DNA from: Gammaproteobacteria bacterium Ga0077554
GTDB taxonomy: Bacteria > Pseudomonadota > Gammaproteobacteria > Ga0077554 > Ga007554
Length of the DNA: 46,245 nt
Assembly (NCBI GenBank): GCA_001464585.1
Contig: LNFF01000038.1
Coordinates: 1-46,245 of the forward strand
Reading direction: 5' to 3'
A program made the position numbers and the translations under genes. The notes beneath the pieces were generated by a model. That model was not told the DNA's origin. It worked only from the letters and a program-made list of their open reading frames with translations, and did no database searches. Shown here piece after piece: positions 1 to 8,050 of this stretch; the stretch's first letter is position 1, and every line of letters starts with the position of its first letter.

Positions 1-113
1 CGTTATCGCAACAGGCGAAAACGTTTTGGGTTGCGATTTAACTTGATCGCAGGGATATACAACGTTGAGCTTGAAATTTAAGTTTCGAAAGAGGTCTAAT
101 AAGAAAAATCTTC

Positions 114-683
114 ATGCACCCTGCAATCATCCGCACCCGACCACACCCTGCCGGATTTACCCTCATAGAGTTGCTGACCGTACTGAGCATTGTTGCGATT
201 CTTGCCGCAGTTGGCACCCCTGCGCTGCAAAATCTTTTAATGGATATGCGCATGACCACGCGCATTAACGAGTTTGTGTCACACCTGCATCTGGCGCGCA
301 GCGAGGCGGTGCATCGGCAGCAGCGTATTGCGCTATGCCCCAGCAGTGATCAAACTACCTGCGCTAAAGCACCGCAATGGCAACACGGGTGGATCGTCTT
401 TGTTAACAGTATTGTGAACAGCCATGGTAGCGAAGTGCATGAAAGCAGTGAGGAAATTTTACGGATGCAAGATCAACAGCATCCATCTCTTACTATCAGA
501 ACCGTATCACGTAACCCGATCGAATTTCAGCCGGAAGGCACCGCAGGTGGCTCTACTGCCACGATCACTTTTTGTGATACACGCGGAGCCAGCAAAGCTC
601 GTGCGGTAGTATTGTCGATAGGTGGCCGTGTACGCTTGACGGACAAGCAACCGGGCACGCGAAAACCGTTGAGTTGCGTTTGA
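114..683 (+). CDS. fimT: Type IV pilin-like / pseudopilin protein, FimT/GspH family
   Basis: Probable minor pilin or pseudopilin of a type IV pilus or type II secretion machine, inserted in the inner membrane and processed by prepilin peptidase. The product (189 aa) begins with a 14-residue leader ending in Gly14, followed by the class III signature FTLIELL (15-21, Glu at mature position 5) and a hydrophobic helix to about residue 40. The C-terminal half matches the GspH/FimT pattern: a Cys pair (75 and 83), then a W-x3-W-IVF segment around 89-97. It stands alone, with no other pilus genes beside it, as FimT genes often do. No strong Shine-Dalgarno precedes the ATG; the start is chosen because the leader length is normal. 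A short palindromic repeat follows the stop. Confidence 0.85.
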   Translation: MHPAIIRTRPHPAGFTLIELLTVLSIVAILAAVGTPALQNLLMDMRMTTRINEFVSHLHLARSEAVHRQQRIALCPSSDQTTCAKAPQWQHGWIVFVNSIVNSHGSEVHESSEEILRMQDQQHPSLTIRTVSRNPIEFQPEGTAGGSTATITFCDTRGASKARAVVLSIGGRVRLTDKQPGTRKPLSCV

Positions 684-693
684 ACCTATTCTC

Positions 694-755
694 TTGTCAT
701 TTCGAGTGTAACGAGAACTATTAAACAAGATCCCTCACTGCGTTCGGGATGACAA
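694..755. repeat. Dispersed TGTCATT(T/C)CGA-type palindromic repeat, copy 1
   Basis: The copy starts with TTGTCATTTCGAG and ends with CGTTCGGGATGACAA, giving imperfect complementary ends. Related copies lie at 15092-15180, 21719-21868, 27559-27635, 29273-29306 and 40734-40790. It lies between two convergent genes, close to the fimT stop. Confidence 0.75.
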
Positions 756-785
756 TAAATGCAGCAGCAGTAATCCCGACCCCAT

Positions 786-1985
786 CTACCCCACCTTCTG
801 CACCGTCTGCACGTTAAAACTCACATCAAGAAAATCCCTCACCTGCTCTTTGTGGCGCATGGCATCGGCATACCCCAGCGCCATCAATTCACGGCAATAA
901 CTCTTTTCAAATAGCAGATAGCTCACCAGATTAGCACCGTTACGGTTATACGCACCAATGCCGCGCAACAGATAACGCACAGGACGCGGCAATAAAAATG
1001 CGTGGCGTTCCGCAATCTTGGCAATGTCTGCGCTGGGTGAAATTGCCAGAACTTCGACAGGCCGTAACATCATGCCACCTTCTTTCAAATAGTGGGCAGG
1101 GATAGTTTTAAGCGTGTTATTGATGCGCTGCAAGCGTTCCATATCCACTTCCAGGCTGTCGAGAAAAATACTGTTTAATACGTGTCCGGCAATCTGCGCC
1201 AGCGAAGGATGATCATCTACCTTGACGCGCGGCGGTTGTTCCTCTTCATCCTGGCGCACACCAATCACCAGGATACGATCCGCACCCAGGTGCAGCGCGG
1301 CGCTGAGTGGCGCAACCTGACGCATTGAGCCATCGCCAAAATATTCACGATTAATTTTCACTGCCGAAAAAATAAAGGGGATTGCCGATGACGCCATCAA
1401 ATGCTCCACGGTGATGGGCGCCGCGCAGCCAATGCGTCGCGCCCGCTTCCACGGGGGGATGGAGGCTGCTCCCTGAAAAAATGTCACCGATTGCGTAGAC
1501 GTGTACCCGGATGCCGTAACACTGAACGCATGCAGCGCGCCCGCATCAATGGATTGCTGAATTTTTTCACAGGGAAGATATTTGCTTAGCAACGCATACA
1601 GCGGCGTACGATCCAGCAACGAGCGCGGATTATGCTTGCCTAATCCACCCAGCAGTAACGCCGTCAACCAACGCGCACCACTGCCAATAATCCCCCAGAC
1701 ATCTGCCCTGAAAACCTGTTGCACCTGGAAGTTTGACCATATCATACCGAGGCGCCGCACGCCCTCCTGGAAGCGCGTGGCGTAGATAGCCAATGCCGCG
1801 CCATTGATGGCGCCTGCGGACGTGCCACAAATAATAGGAAAGGGATTAGGCACATCTTCGGGCAACATTTCCGCTATCGCCTTCAGCACCCCGACCTGAT
1901 AAGCAGCACGCGCACCACCGCCAGACATGATCAAGGCTATCTTTGGGCGGTCAGGGGAAGCAGAAACTGCCGTTTCATTAGCCAT
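786..1985 (-). CDS. Patatin-like phospholipase / acyl hydrolase
   Basis: Predicted serine lipase with the patatin Ser-Asp dyad. The 399-aa product shows the glycine-rich oxyanion motif SGGGARAAY (21-29), the nucleophile elbow GTSAG (54-58, Ser56) and the DG motif with Asp218 (YFGDGS). A C-terminal region of about 150 residues without a recognised motif follows. There is no obvious signal peptide, so it probably acts in the cytoplasm or on the inner face of the membrane. It may take part in membrane lipid turnover; the substrate cannot be told from sequence. It is a single gene, divergent from the cytochrome c peroxidase gene. The start ATG sits on the N-terminus expected for the family, about 20 residues before the oxyanion loop. 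Confidence 0.88.
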   Translation of the reverse strand: MANETAVSASPDRPKIALIMSGGGARAAYQVGVLKAIAEMLPEDVPNPFPIICGTSAGAINGAALAIYATRFQEGVRRLGMIWSNFQVQQVFRADVWGIIGSGARWLTALLLGGLGKHNPRSLLDRTPLYALLSKYLPCEKIQQSIDAGALHAFSVTASGYTSTQSVTFFQGAASIPPWKRARRIGCAAPITVEHLMASSAIPFIFSAVKINREYFGDGSMRQVAPLSAALHLGADRILVIGVRQDEEEQPPRVKVDDHPSLAQIAGHVLNSIFLDSLEVDMERLQRINNTLKTIPAHYLKEGGMMLRPVEVLAISPSADIAKIAERHAFLLPRPVRYLLRGIGAYNRNGANLVSYLLFEKSYCRELMALGYADAMRHKEQVRDFLDVSFNVQTVQKVG

Positions 1986-2091
1986 AACCTATATATCGGC
2001 AGATACGGAGCTTTATGTATAGCTCTGGTTATTAAATAATCATATATTTCTGCAACATGGCCTGTTAGCATCCATAACCCTAAAACTCAGG

Positions 2092-2121
2092 TTGCATTTT
2101 AATTTAGACTTAGTCTAAAAT
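2092..2121 (+). promoter_or_regulatory. Candidate promoter with perfect 8-1-8 palindromic operator
   Basis: A -35-like TTGCAT (2092-2097) and a -10-like TAAAAT (2116-2121) are 18 bp apart. Between and overlapping them is TTTAGACT-T-AGTCTAAA (2103-2119), a perfect 17-bp inverted repeat. An operator overlapping the -10 box fits repression of the peroxidase gene by a dimeric regulator. The regulator is unknown; a peroxide- or metal-sensing type is only inferred from the target gene. Confidence 0.5.
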
Positions 2122-2174
2122 AGTATGGTTGTATTAAAATTGCACCACGTGACTACACAACAGGAGAAAATCCC

Positions 2175-3218
2175 ATGAGAAAAAATATCCGTAGCAGGTT
2201 ATTTATAACCGCAAGCGTTCTTGCCTTTGGCGCGATGTCCTCGGTAGGCGCCTTTGAAGCGCTGCCCCAGCAGCCCCCCATTCCCAAAGATAACCCCATG
2301 AGCCCCGCCAAGGTAGAACTGGGTAAACAGTTGTTTTTTGATCCCCGCTTATCCAGCAATGGTACCCTTTCATGTAACTCCTGCCATGATGTCAGCGGCA
2401 GCGGTACTGACAACCGCGCAGTGTCGCTCGGTGTGGGCGCCAAGGCCGGAGGGCGCAACGCGCCTACCGTGTGGAATGCGGCATTTATGACAGCACAGTT
2501 TTGGGATGGGCGCGCCGCCACGCTGGAAGCCCAGGCCAAGGGGCCGATTCTTAACGCCATCGAAATGACCATGCCTGACGAGCAGGCAGTGATTGATCGC
2601 CTGTCGTCTATTCCCGGGTATAAAGAACAGTTTGCCAAAGTATTTGGTGGCCCCAACTCACTCACTTATGACAATCTTGCCAAGGCGATTGCCGCGTATG
2701 AACGCACCTTGATTACCCCCAATAGCCCATTTGACCGTTATATCAAAGGCGATAAAAAAGCCCTGTCAGCCGCAGCCCTGCGCGGCATGAAAGAAGTTCA
2801 GGCGATAGGCTGCACCGGCTGCCACAACGGCGTGAATTTTGCCGGGCCCGCCTTGCCGATGGGCGAAGGATTTTATCAGAAATTCCCCACTTTCACGGAT
2901 AACGATTACGTAAAAAAATATAAGCTGGATGAAGATGTGGGACGTTCGATGGTCACCAAAAATGATGCCGACCAACACATGTTCCGTGTACCCACCTGGC
3001 GGAATGTAGCGTTAACCGCGCCCTATTTTCACAATGGCTCGGTGAAAACCCTGCATGAAGCGGTGCGGGTCATGGCCAAGACTCAGCTCGACAAAGATTT
3101 GGCGGGACAACAGGTCGATGACATCGTCGAATTTCTTAACAGCTTAACCGGTGAATTCCCCAAACAGACCCTGCCACGCTTGCCGGGCACACCGAATATG
3201 AGCGTGATTAACGAGTAA
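2175..3218 (+). CDS. Di-haem cytochrome c peroxidase (CcpA/MauG family)
   Basis: Periplasmic peroxidase that reduces hydrogen peroxide with electrons from small c-type cytochromes or cupredoxins. The 347-aa product has an N-terminal signal peptide (about residues 1-26) and two c-type haem sites: CNSCH (67-71) and CTGCH (213-217). Family landmarks GRNAPTVWN (93-101) and FWDGRA (109-114) lie between them, so it is the bacterial cytochrome c peroxidase type rather than a typical MauG. Length is normal. The ATG is preceded by a good AGGAG site. Upstream is a promoter with a palindromic operator; downstream is a perfect bidirectional hairpin terminator, so the gene is a monocistronic unit. Periplasmic peroxide detoxification during low-oxygen respiration is the usual role of the family. 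Confidence 0.93.
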   Translation: MRKNIRSRLFITASVLAFGAMSSVGAFEALPQQPPIPKDNPMSPAKVELGKQLFFDPRLSSNGTLSCNSCHDVSGSGTDNRAVSLGVGAKAGGRNAPTVWNAAFMTAQFWDGRAATLEAQAKGPILNAIEMTMPDEQAVIDRLSSIPGYKEQFAKVFGGPNSLTYDNLAKAIAAYERTLITPNSPFDRYIKGDKKALSAAALRGMKEVQAIGCTGCHNGVNFAGPALPMGEGFYQKFPTFTDNDYVKKYKLDEDVGRSMVTKNDADQHMFRVPTWRNVALTAPYFHNGSVKTLHEAVRVMAKTQLDKDLAGQQVDDIVEFLNSLTGEFPKQTLPRLPGTPNMSVINE

Positions 3219-3230
3219 CTCGACAGCCTT

Positions 3231-3272
3231 ACAAATAAAAAAGGGGCGCCTGGGCGCCCCTTTTTTATTTGT
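3231..3272. terminator. Strong bidirectional rho-independent terminator
   Basis: A perfect 20-bp inverted repeat with a 2-nt loop (TG at 3251-3252). The GC core GGGGCGCC/GGCGCCCC is flanked by an A-run on the left and T6 on the right. It lies between the convergent peroxidase and NrfJ-like genes and can serve both. Confidence 0.93.
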
Positions 3273-3282
3273 AACCGAACAA

Positions 3283-3630
3283 CTATTTCAACACCGTCGC
3301 AGACGATACAAAAATAATCCGGTCAAACGTACGATTCAATGATTTGCTATTGAAGTTTTCCATAATCATGCTGTCCACAAAACGCACGCGATCGCCCACT
3401 TTGACTTTGGTGGTAGGCGCGGCGATCCAGAAGCGTTTGTTGCCGGACTCCAGCTCCATATAAGTATAGATGGATGCGTTCACCGAAGAGACCACCTTGC
3501 CTTCAGTGGGTGACATTGCGGCTGACTGAGGGGGAGCTGCGGGCGCGGTCTTTTCTGCGGCAACGGCATGCAATGAGCTTAGCGAAGCAAGCGTCATTGA
3601 GAAAACAATAGCCAAATAAGATAATTTCAC
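3283..3630 (-). CDS. NrfJ-like small periplasmic protein
   Basis: Small exported protein (115 aa) with a clear signal peptide (about 1-25, ending HAVAAE), a short Ala/Pro-rich linker and a compact beta-rich domain. That domain carries GKVVSSVNASIYTYMELE (44-61), the segment FWIAAP (67-72), VGDRVRF (78-84) and a C-terminal SLNRTFDRIIFVS. This pattern resembles the NrfJ/OB-fold family found with multihaem cytochrome systems; its biochemical role is not established. It follows nadC on the same strand after 68 bp and ends at the shared terminator with the convergent cytochrome c peroxidase gene. A link with periplasmic redox chemistry is inferred from that neighbour only. Confidence 0.7.
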   Translation of the reverse strand: MKLSYLAIVFSMTLASLSSLHAVAAEKTAPAAPPQSAAMSPTEGKVVSSVNASIYTYMELESGNKRFWIAAPTTKVKVGDRVRFVDSMIMENFNSKSLNRTFDRIIFVSSATVLK

Positions 3631-3698
3631 AATGCCTCCGGTAATTGATAAATTTAATCGCTGTGTTTTAAGTATGACATATTTTTTATCTATTAACG

Positions 3699-4556
3699 TC
3701 AGGAAAATGCCCGGATTCCTGAAAAACGCATCGAAAGATCAATGGCTTGGATATTTTTTGTGATCGCGCCAACAGAAATAAAATCCACCCCCGTTTCAGC
3801 CACGGCACGCAGATTATCCAGGCTCATGCCGCCAGACGCTTCCAGCTTGGCCTGACCCTCATTTAAGACAACCGCTGCGCGCATCTGTTCCAGATTAAAA
3901 TTATCGAGCAATAAAATGTCTGCGCCAGCCTGCAATGCTTCACGCACCTCGTCCAGGGTTTCAACCTCAACTTCTACTGGCAAGTTGCGCGGTAAATCAC
4001 GCAGGTGACTTCGCGCGGCGCTCACCGCACTTGTTATGGAGCCCGCAGAAAGAATGTGATTTTCCTTAATTAAAATACCATCGTAAAGACCATGCCGGTG
4101 ATTGTGGCAACCTCCGCAACGCACAGCATATTTTTGCGCGGTGCGCAAGCCGGGAATGGTTTTGCGGGTGTCGAGAATTTTTACCGGGAGGCCGAGTACC
4201 GCATCGGCATAACGCCGCGCGGTGGTGGCGGTGCCCGACAGGGTTTGCAGAAAATTCAACGCGGCGCGTTCGCCGCTCAACAGTGGCCGGGCGGAGCCAT
4301 GCAGGGAGCACAAGATTTGATTGACACCGACGGCATCGCCATCTTTAACGCGCCATGTCACTTCTATGCCCGTGTCCAGTTGCTGAAAAACCGCATCAAA
4401 CCACGCCACACCGCAGATGATGGAGTTTTCACGGCTGATCACCGTAGCATCGCACTGTGCCGTTTCAGGAATCAGCGCGGCGGTGATGTCACCGTTGCCG
4501 ATGTCTTCTGCCAGTGCGCGACGCACGGTTTCCTGTATATCGTCCGGCAACGTCAC
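3699..4556 (-). CDS. nadC: Nicotinate-nucleotide pyrophosphorylase (quinolinate phosphoribosyltransferase)
   Basis: Converts quinolinate and PRPP to nicotinate mononucleotide, CO2 and pyrophosphate in de novo NAD synthesis. The 285-aa product has the usual two-part fold: an N-terminal domain ending in ERAALNFLQTLSG (96-108) and a barrel domain with DTRKTIPGLR (129-138), CGGCHNHRHGLYD (147-159), KENH (164-167) and the acidic strands VEVEVET and LLLDNF. Length is typical. The start lies 3 bp after the hda stop codon on the same strand, so the two are very probably co-transcribed and translationally coupled. Confidence 0.97.
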   Translation of the reverse strand: MTLPDDIQETVRRALAEDIGNGDITAALIPETAQCDATVISRENSIICGVAWFDAVFQQLDTGIEVTWRVKDGDAVGVNQILCSLHGSARPLLSGERAALNFLQTLSGTATTARRYADAVLGLPVKILDTRKTIPGLRTAQKYAVRCGGCHNHRHGLYDGILIKENHILSAGSITSAVSAARSHLRDLPRNLPVEVEVETLDEVREALQAGADILLLDNFNLEQMRAAVVLNEGQAKLEASGGMSLDNLRAVAETGVDFISVGAITKNIQAIDLSMRFSGIRAFS

Positions 4557-4559
4557 ACG

Positions 4560-5360
4560 CTATGCGCCTTGGGTCAATGCCTGCCGGTCGGCCTGCATAA
4601 AAGTTTTCACAAAGGGAATCGTCAGCTTGCGCTGCGCGGCCAGCGAATCCCGATCCAGTCGTTCCAGCAAGGCAAACAACGAGGTCATGTCACGCGGATA
4701 ATGTCGCCATAAAAAACGCGCGACTTCTTCGGATAATTCCAGACCACGATGACGCGCGCGTAATTGCAGCGCGGCAATCACCGCTTCATCATCCAGCGCA
4801 TTGAGATGCAGGACTTGCCCCCAGCACAGCCGCGACACCAGGTCAGGCATATGCAATCCCACGCCGTGGGGGCTGCTGTTTCCGGCAATAATACAGCGCG
4901 TGCCAGTTAAACGAATACGGTTGTATAAATGAAATAGCGCGGTCTCCCACTCCGGCTGCCCGGCAATCGCCTGAATGTCATCAATGCAGATCAGCGCAAG
5001 GTATTCCAGACCTTCGAGCATGGCGGGATCAAGTTGATCAGCCTGCATGGACGCCTGGGCTAATGGAAGATAGGCCACTGCCGTGGCGCGGCTGCTGTCA
5101 AGCCCACTGCCAAGCATGGCGGCGTGATGACAGGCCGCTTGTAAAAGATGGGTTTTACCGGTGCCTGCGCTGCCCCACAAATACAGGGCCGTATCACTCT
5201 GCGTGCTTGCGCTTGGCGGTTCCGGCGCATGCTGCTGTAACGCGGCCACTGCTTCACGATTATCCGCAACGAAATAATTATCAAACCGGCAGTCATCCCG
5301 CAGTCCAATGGTTAGCGGTAATTGGGCAATGGCCGATGGAGATGTGATGGTAGCGGTCAT
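4560..5360 (-). CDS. hda: DnaA inactivator Hda (DnaA-homologous AAA+ protein)
   Basis: Works with the DNA-loaded sliding clamp to stimulate ATP hydrolysis by DnaA after initiation, preventing re-initiation. The product (266 aa from the chosen ATG) has an N-terminal clamp-binding motif QLPLT (13-17), a P-loop GSAGTGKT (63-70), Walker B ICIDDIQ (124-130) and the C-terminal DnaA-like helices RKLTIPFVK (244-252). The frame remains open upstream to 5423, but the ATG at 5360 places the clamp motif close to the N-terminus as in known Hda. It lies directly upstream of nadC and downstream of an AI-2E/PerM transporter gene, a common neighbour. The full GKT P-loop differs from E. coli Hda. Confidence 0.92.
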   Translation of the reverse strand: MTATITSPSAIAQLPLTIGLRDDCRFDNYFVADNREAVAALQQHAPEPPSASTQSDTALYLWGSAGTGKTHLLQAACHHAAMLGSGLDSSRATAVAYLPLAQASMQADQLDPAMLEGLEYLALICIDDIQAIAGQPEWETALFHLYNRIRLTGTRCIIAGNSSPHGVGLHMPDLVSRLCWGQVLHLNALDDEAVIAALQLRARHRGLELSEEVARFLWRHYPRDMTSLFALLERLDRDSLAAQRKLTIPFVKTFMQADRQALTQGA

Positions 5361-5450
5361 GGCTGGCGTTTTATATGGATGACAAAGCTCATGGCTCGTC
5401 CTTGATATAACGGCCATGCTCATAGCTTGGCATTGATAGGCCAGCCAAGC

Positions 5451-6515
5451 TCACGGTTCATCCTTGAAAGCATACAGACGGCTATTCAAATAACGCTCAT
5501 GAGCATAATGCAGCAATACCATCATCACGGCGGCGACCGGCAAGGCCAGCAGCATGCCGAAAAAACCAAATAATTGCCCACCAGCCATGATGGCAAAGAT
5601 GACTACCACCGGGTGCAAGCCGATGCGGTCGCCTACCAGCAGGGGGATCAATACCATGCCTTCCAAAACCTGCCCAACACCAAATACGGCAACCACCAGT
5701 AACAAGTGATACAGATCCTGATATTGAACGATGGCGGCAATACTGGCGGCCAGTAAGCCGATACTAAACCCAAGGTAAGGGACAAAGCTGAGCAGGCCTG
5801 ACACCATGCCGATCAGCAGGGCAAGATCCAAACCTATCAGCCACAAGCCTAGGGAATATATCGCGCCCAACGCGAGCATCGCCATGAGCTGACCGCGTAA
5901 AAACGCCCCAAGCACTTCATCACAGTTACGCGCCAGCCGCGTGACAATGGGTTCTGTGGCGCGTGGTAATAAGGCGCGGATGCGCGCCACCAGCACGTCC
6001 CAGTCCCGCAGCAAATAAAAAGCTACCACTGGGATCAATATCAAGTTCATTAGCCAACCCAACACGGTCATACCCGACTTTGTGACAGAGGCCATGATGC
6101 TCATCATAACGCCGCCGGCACTTTGCCAATGCTCAGCTAGCGCCTGTTTCAGGCTCGCCATGTCTAACGCCTGCTCATCAAGCTGTAGCTTGTTTTGCAC
6201 CCATGGCGCAGCGGTATCCTGTATCCAGTCAATATATTTGGGCAATTTTTCAATCAGTGTAGTGATCTGTTGTTCGAGCAACGGAACACCAATTAACAGC
6301 AGCACCAGCAACACTATAAACATCCAGATGAAAACAATGACGGTGCCCAGAGTCCGTGACACTTTCCGCGCTTCCAGACGGTCTACCAAGGGATCGGCAA
6401 CATACGCCAGCAAAGCCGCAATGAGAAAAGGCGTAAGCACGGGGGCAAGTAAATACAATAATCCACCAGTGGCGAGCAGTCCTGACAAGACCAGCCATTT
6501 TTGCGAATCAGTCAT
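5451..6515 (-). CDS. AI-2E/PerM family membrane transporter
   Basis: Polytopic inner-membrane protein of the AI-2E exporter-like (PerM/TqsA, UPF0118) family. The 354-aa product has hydrophobic segments near the N-terminus (about 9-50), a soluble amphipathic stretch with LLEQQITTLIEKLP, and a C-terminal membrane bundle containing the family stretch SFVPYLG and a glycine-rich GVGQVLEG segment. The substrate is unknown; the family includes proposed autoinducer-2 exporters and ion/proton antiporters. The ATG at 6515 has AGGA six bases upstream and is preferred to the earlier in-frame start at 6557. It is upstream of hda on the same strand, an arrangement seen in many gammaproteobacteria. Confidence 0.88.
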   Translation of the reverse strand: MTDSQKWLVLSGLLATGGLLYLLAPVLTPFLIAALLAYVADPLVDRLEARKVSRTLGTVIVFIWMFIVLLVLLLIGVPLLEQQITTLIEKLPKYIDWIQDTAAPWVQNKLQLDEQALDMASLKQALAEHWQSAGGVMMSIMASVTKSGMTVLGWLMNLILIPVVAFYLLRDWDVLVARIRALLPRATEPIVTRLARNCDEVLGAFLRGQLMAMLALGAIYSLGLWLIGLDLALLIGMVSGLLSFVPYLGFSIGLLAASIAAIVQYQDLYHLLLVVAVFGVGQVLEGMVLIPLLVGDRIGLHPVVVIFAIMAGGQLFGFFGMLLALPVAAVMMVLLHYAHERYLNSRLYAFKDEP

Positions 6516-6540
6516 GCAGTATCCTGAAAATAACGTGGAA

Positions 6541-6660
6541 GAGGCCGCTTCCGGCATCCGACCGCCATGGATGGCGGAAGTGTCGAAAATGCAGGAGCAT
6601 TTTTTCGACCTGCCTCTGGCGGCACTTGCACATCCATGTGCGGCGAATAATGGAGCGGTT
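6541..6660. repeat. Modular GC-rich intergenic repeat, copy 1
   Basis: Contains CCGCTTCCGGCATCC, CCGCCATGGATGGCGG, an internal hairpin GTCGAAAATGC/GCATTTTTTCGAC, and CTGCCTCTGGCGGCACTTG. The same modules recur, shuffled, at 9113-9230, 35940-35992 and 44703-44790. It lies between the AI-2E transporter and DUF2066 genes. Confidence 0.7.
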
Positions 6661-6676
6661 CATTACCATGCAGGGT

Positions 6677-7933
6677 TCATTGTAACAACTGATACTTCAG
6701 TTCGGTGGACGGTGGCGCAACATCGGTGGGCGCGGGCGCTTCAGTTTCTGTTCCCCCTTGCGGAGCGTCTGCCGCGAGGGGATCTGCAATAACAGTCGAC
6801 ACCACAGGCGACAATTTTTTGCTTAATGCGATGGTGCGAACCAGAGTGTCAGTGGTGCTACGCGCTGCGATCCGGAAAGTCACACTGTTGGCCTGCATCT
6901 GGCGCACATCCACGTCCGCGACTTCATCCAGCGATTGAAAATAATTCATCACCTTCGCATAATGATCAAGTGTGACAATATCAGTGACGGTTATCAGCAC
7001 AATGTTACTCGCCTTATCACTGAGTAACTGCGCAAAGCGCTTGCCGAGCACATCGGCGGCGCCATCAATTCCAGCCTCCAGCACGCTACGCATTGAATTC
7101 GCATCTCCGGCGCTTTCCCATTGCATGGGTTCTTCATTCGCCTGAAAAAGTGTCCAGCGCACCTGCCAACCCGTCCGCTGATGTGTGGCGCGCCCCACCA
7201 GTGCGGCATCAGCACGCTCATGCGCTGCCGCTCGCAGCACCGCTTCCTGCGAATTGTTCCAGGCTTCCAGAAAGCGTAAACCGCCCTCGGCTTCCGCACG
7301 CTGCGGCAATACGATCGGCACACCGCGCCACCAGGCGCGCGTTTCGAAAATGGTTTGCGATTGCGTGCCGCTGTCTGCCAGCAGGATATAACGGTTGGAT
7401 GGCTCTTCCACCGCCAACACCACCAGCATGGCAGGGCGCGCCCGCCCCCACAGCGGCAATCCGGCCTGACGCAGCACTTTATTCACCGCCGCGCTATCAA
7501 AACTCACCCACAGTGCCTGCTCCCGGGCGGCGGGAGAGGACACGACCGGGGGCGGCGGCTGGGATGCCCCGCCCGGCTTGCGCACCGCAGGCCGAGCCGG
7601 AGCTACCACTACCGGCGCCGCAGGCAACGGCATTAATCTGCTTTCCGCTAAAGGCCGGTAGCGATATTGTTGCACCATCTGGTCAACGCGCTTGAAAGCC
7701 CCCGCCAGACCGGGTGTCGCAGGCGCAGTACGCTGCCCCGTGACCTTCACCAAAACCTCGCCCAGCGCGGTGCGCAACGCTTCCTGCCTTTCTGTGGCGC
7801 TTTGGCTAAACACCCGCACTTCCGTCTCGTAAAGGCCTTCCATATCGGCGGCACGCACCACACCGGACGCCCCCACCCAGGCGCAAAGAACCATCACCAG
7901 CACAACCTGCCATTCCAAGGCGATCATTCTCAC
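6677..7933 (-). CDS. DUF2066 domain-containing exported protein
   Basis: Conserved protein of unknown function commonly encoded beside purM/hda in gammaproteobacteria. The 418-aa product begins with a signal peptide (about 1-28, ending VVRAA). The family core follows: a segment beginning LYETEVRVFSQSATERQEAL, then GEVLVKVTGQR, a variable Pro/Ala-rich linker (about 100-135), and a second half with PLWGRARPAMLVVLAVEE. A GTG at 7933 has AGGA seven bases upstream; an ATG two codons later is an alternative. It is divergent from purM and lies upstream of the AI-2E transporter and hda genes. The periplasmic location is inferred from the signal peptide; no catalytic motif was recognised. Confidence 0.85.
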   Translation of the reverse strand: MRMIALEWQVVLVMVLCAWVGASGVVRAADMEGLYETEVRVFSQSATERQEALRTALGEVLVKVTGQRTAPATPGLAGAFKRVDQMVQQYRYRPLAESRLMPLPAAPVVVAPARPAVRKPGGASQPPPPVVSSPAAREQALWVSFDSAAVNKVLRQAGLPLWGRARPAMLVVLAVEEPSNRYILLADSGTQSQTIFETRAWWRGVPIVLPQRAEAEGGLRFLEAWNNSQEAVLRAAAHERADAALVGRATHQRTGWQVRWTLFQANEEPMQWESAGDANSMRSVLEAGIDGAADVLGKRFAQLLSDKASNIVLITVTDIVTLDHYAKVMNYFQSLDEVADVDVRQMQANSVTFRIAARSTTDTLVRTIALSKKLSPVVSTVIADPLAADAPQGGTETEAPAPTDVAPPSTELKYQLLQ

Positions 7934-8000
7934 ATCAATATCCTGTCATTACCAAAAATCCTGTCGCCTCTATAAGAACATGTTTATACCAACCTTATAG

Positions 8001-8006
8001 TATAAT
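8001..8006 (+). promoter_or_regulatory. Candidate -10 box for purM
   Basis: A consensus TATAAT lies 45 bp before the purM ATG in the divergent DUF2066/purM gap. No convincing -35 box is seen at normal spacing, so this is tentative. Confidence 0.35.
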
Positions 8007-8050
8007 GGCGCCATCATACACCCACTTTGCCCGTTAATGCGACCCACTCC

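Noticed and set aside
4092-4712. 206-codon plus-strand frame opposite nadC/hda
   Set aside because: It is antisense to two clearly recognised genes, has no domain or good start, and arises from codon bias on the other strand.
7093-7695. 200-codon plus-strand frame opposite the DUF2066 gene
   Set aside because: It is an antisense shadow rich in Pro, Ala and Arg with no recognisable motif.
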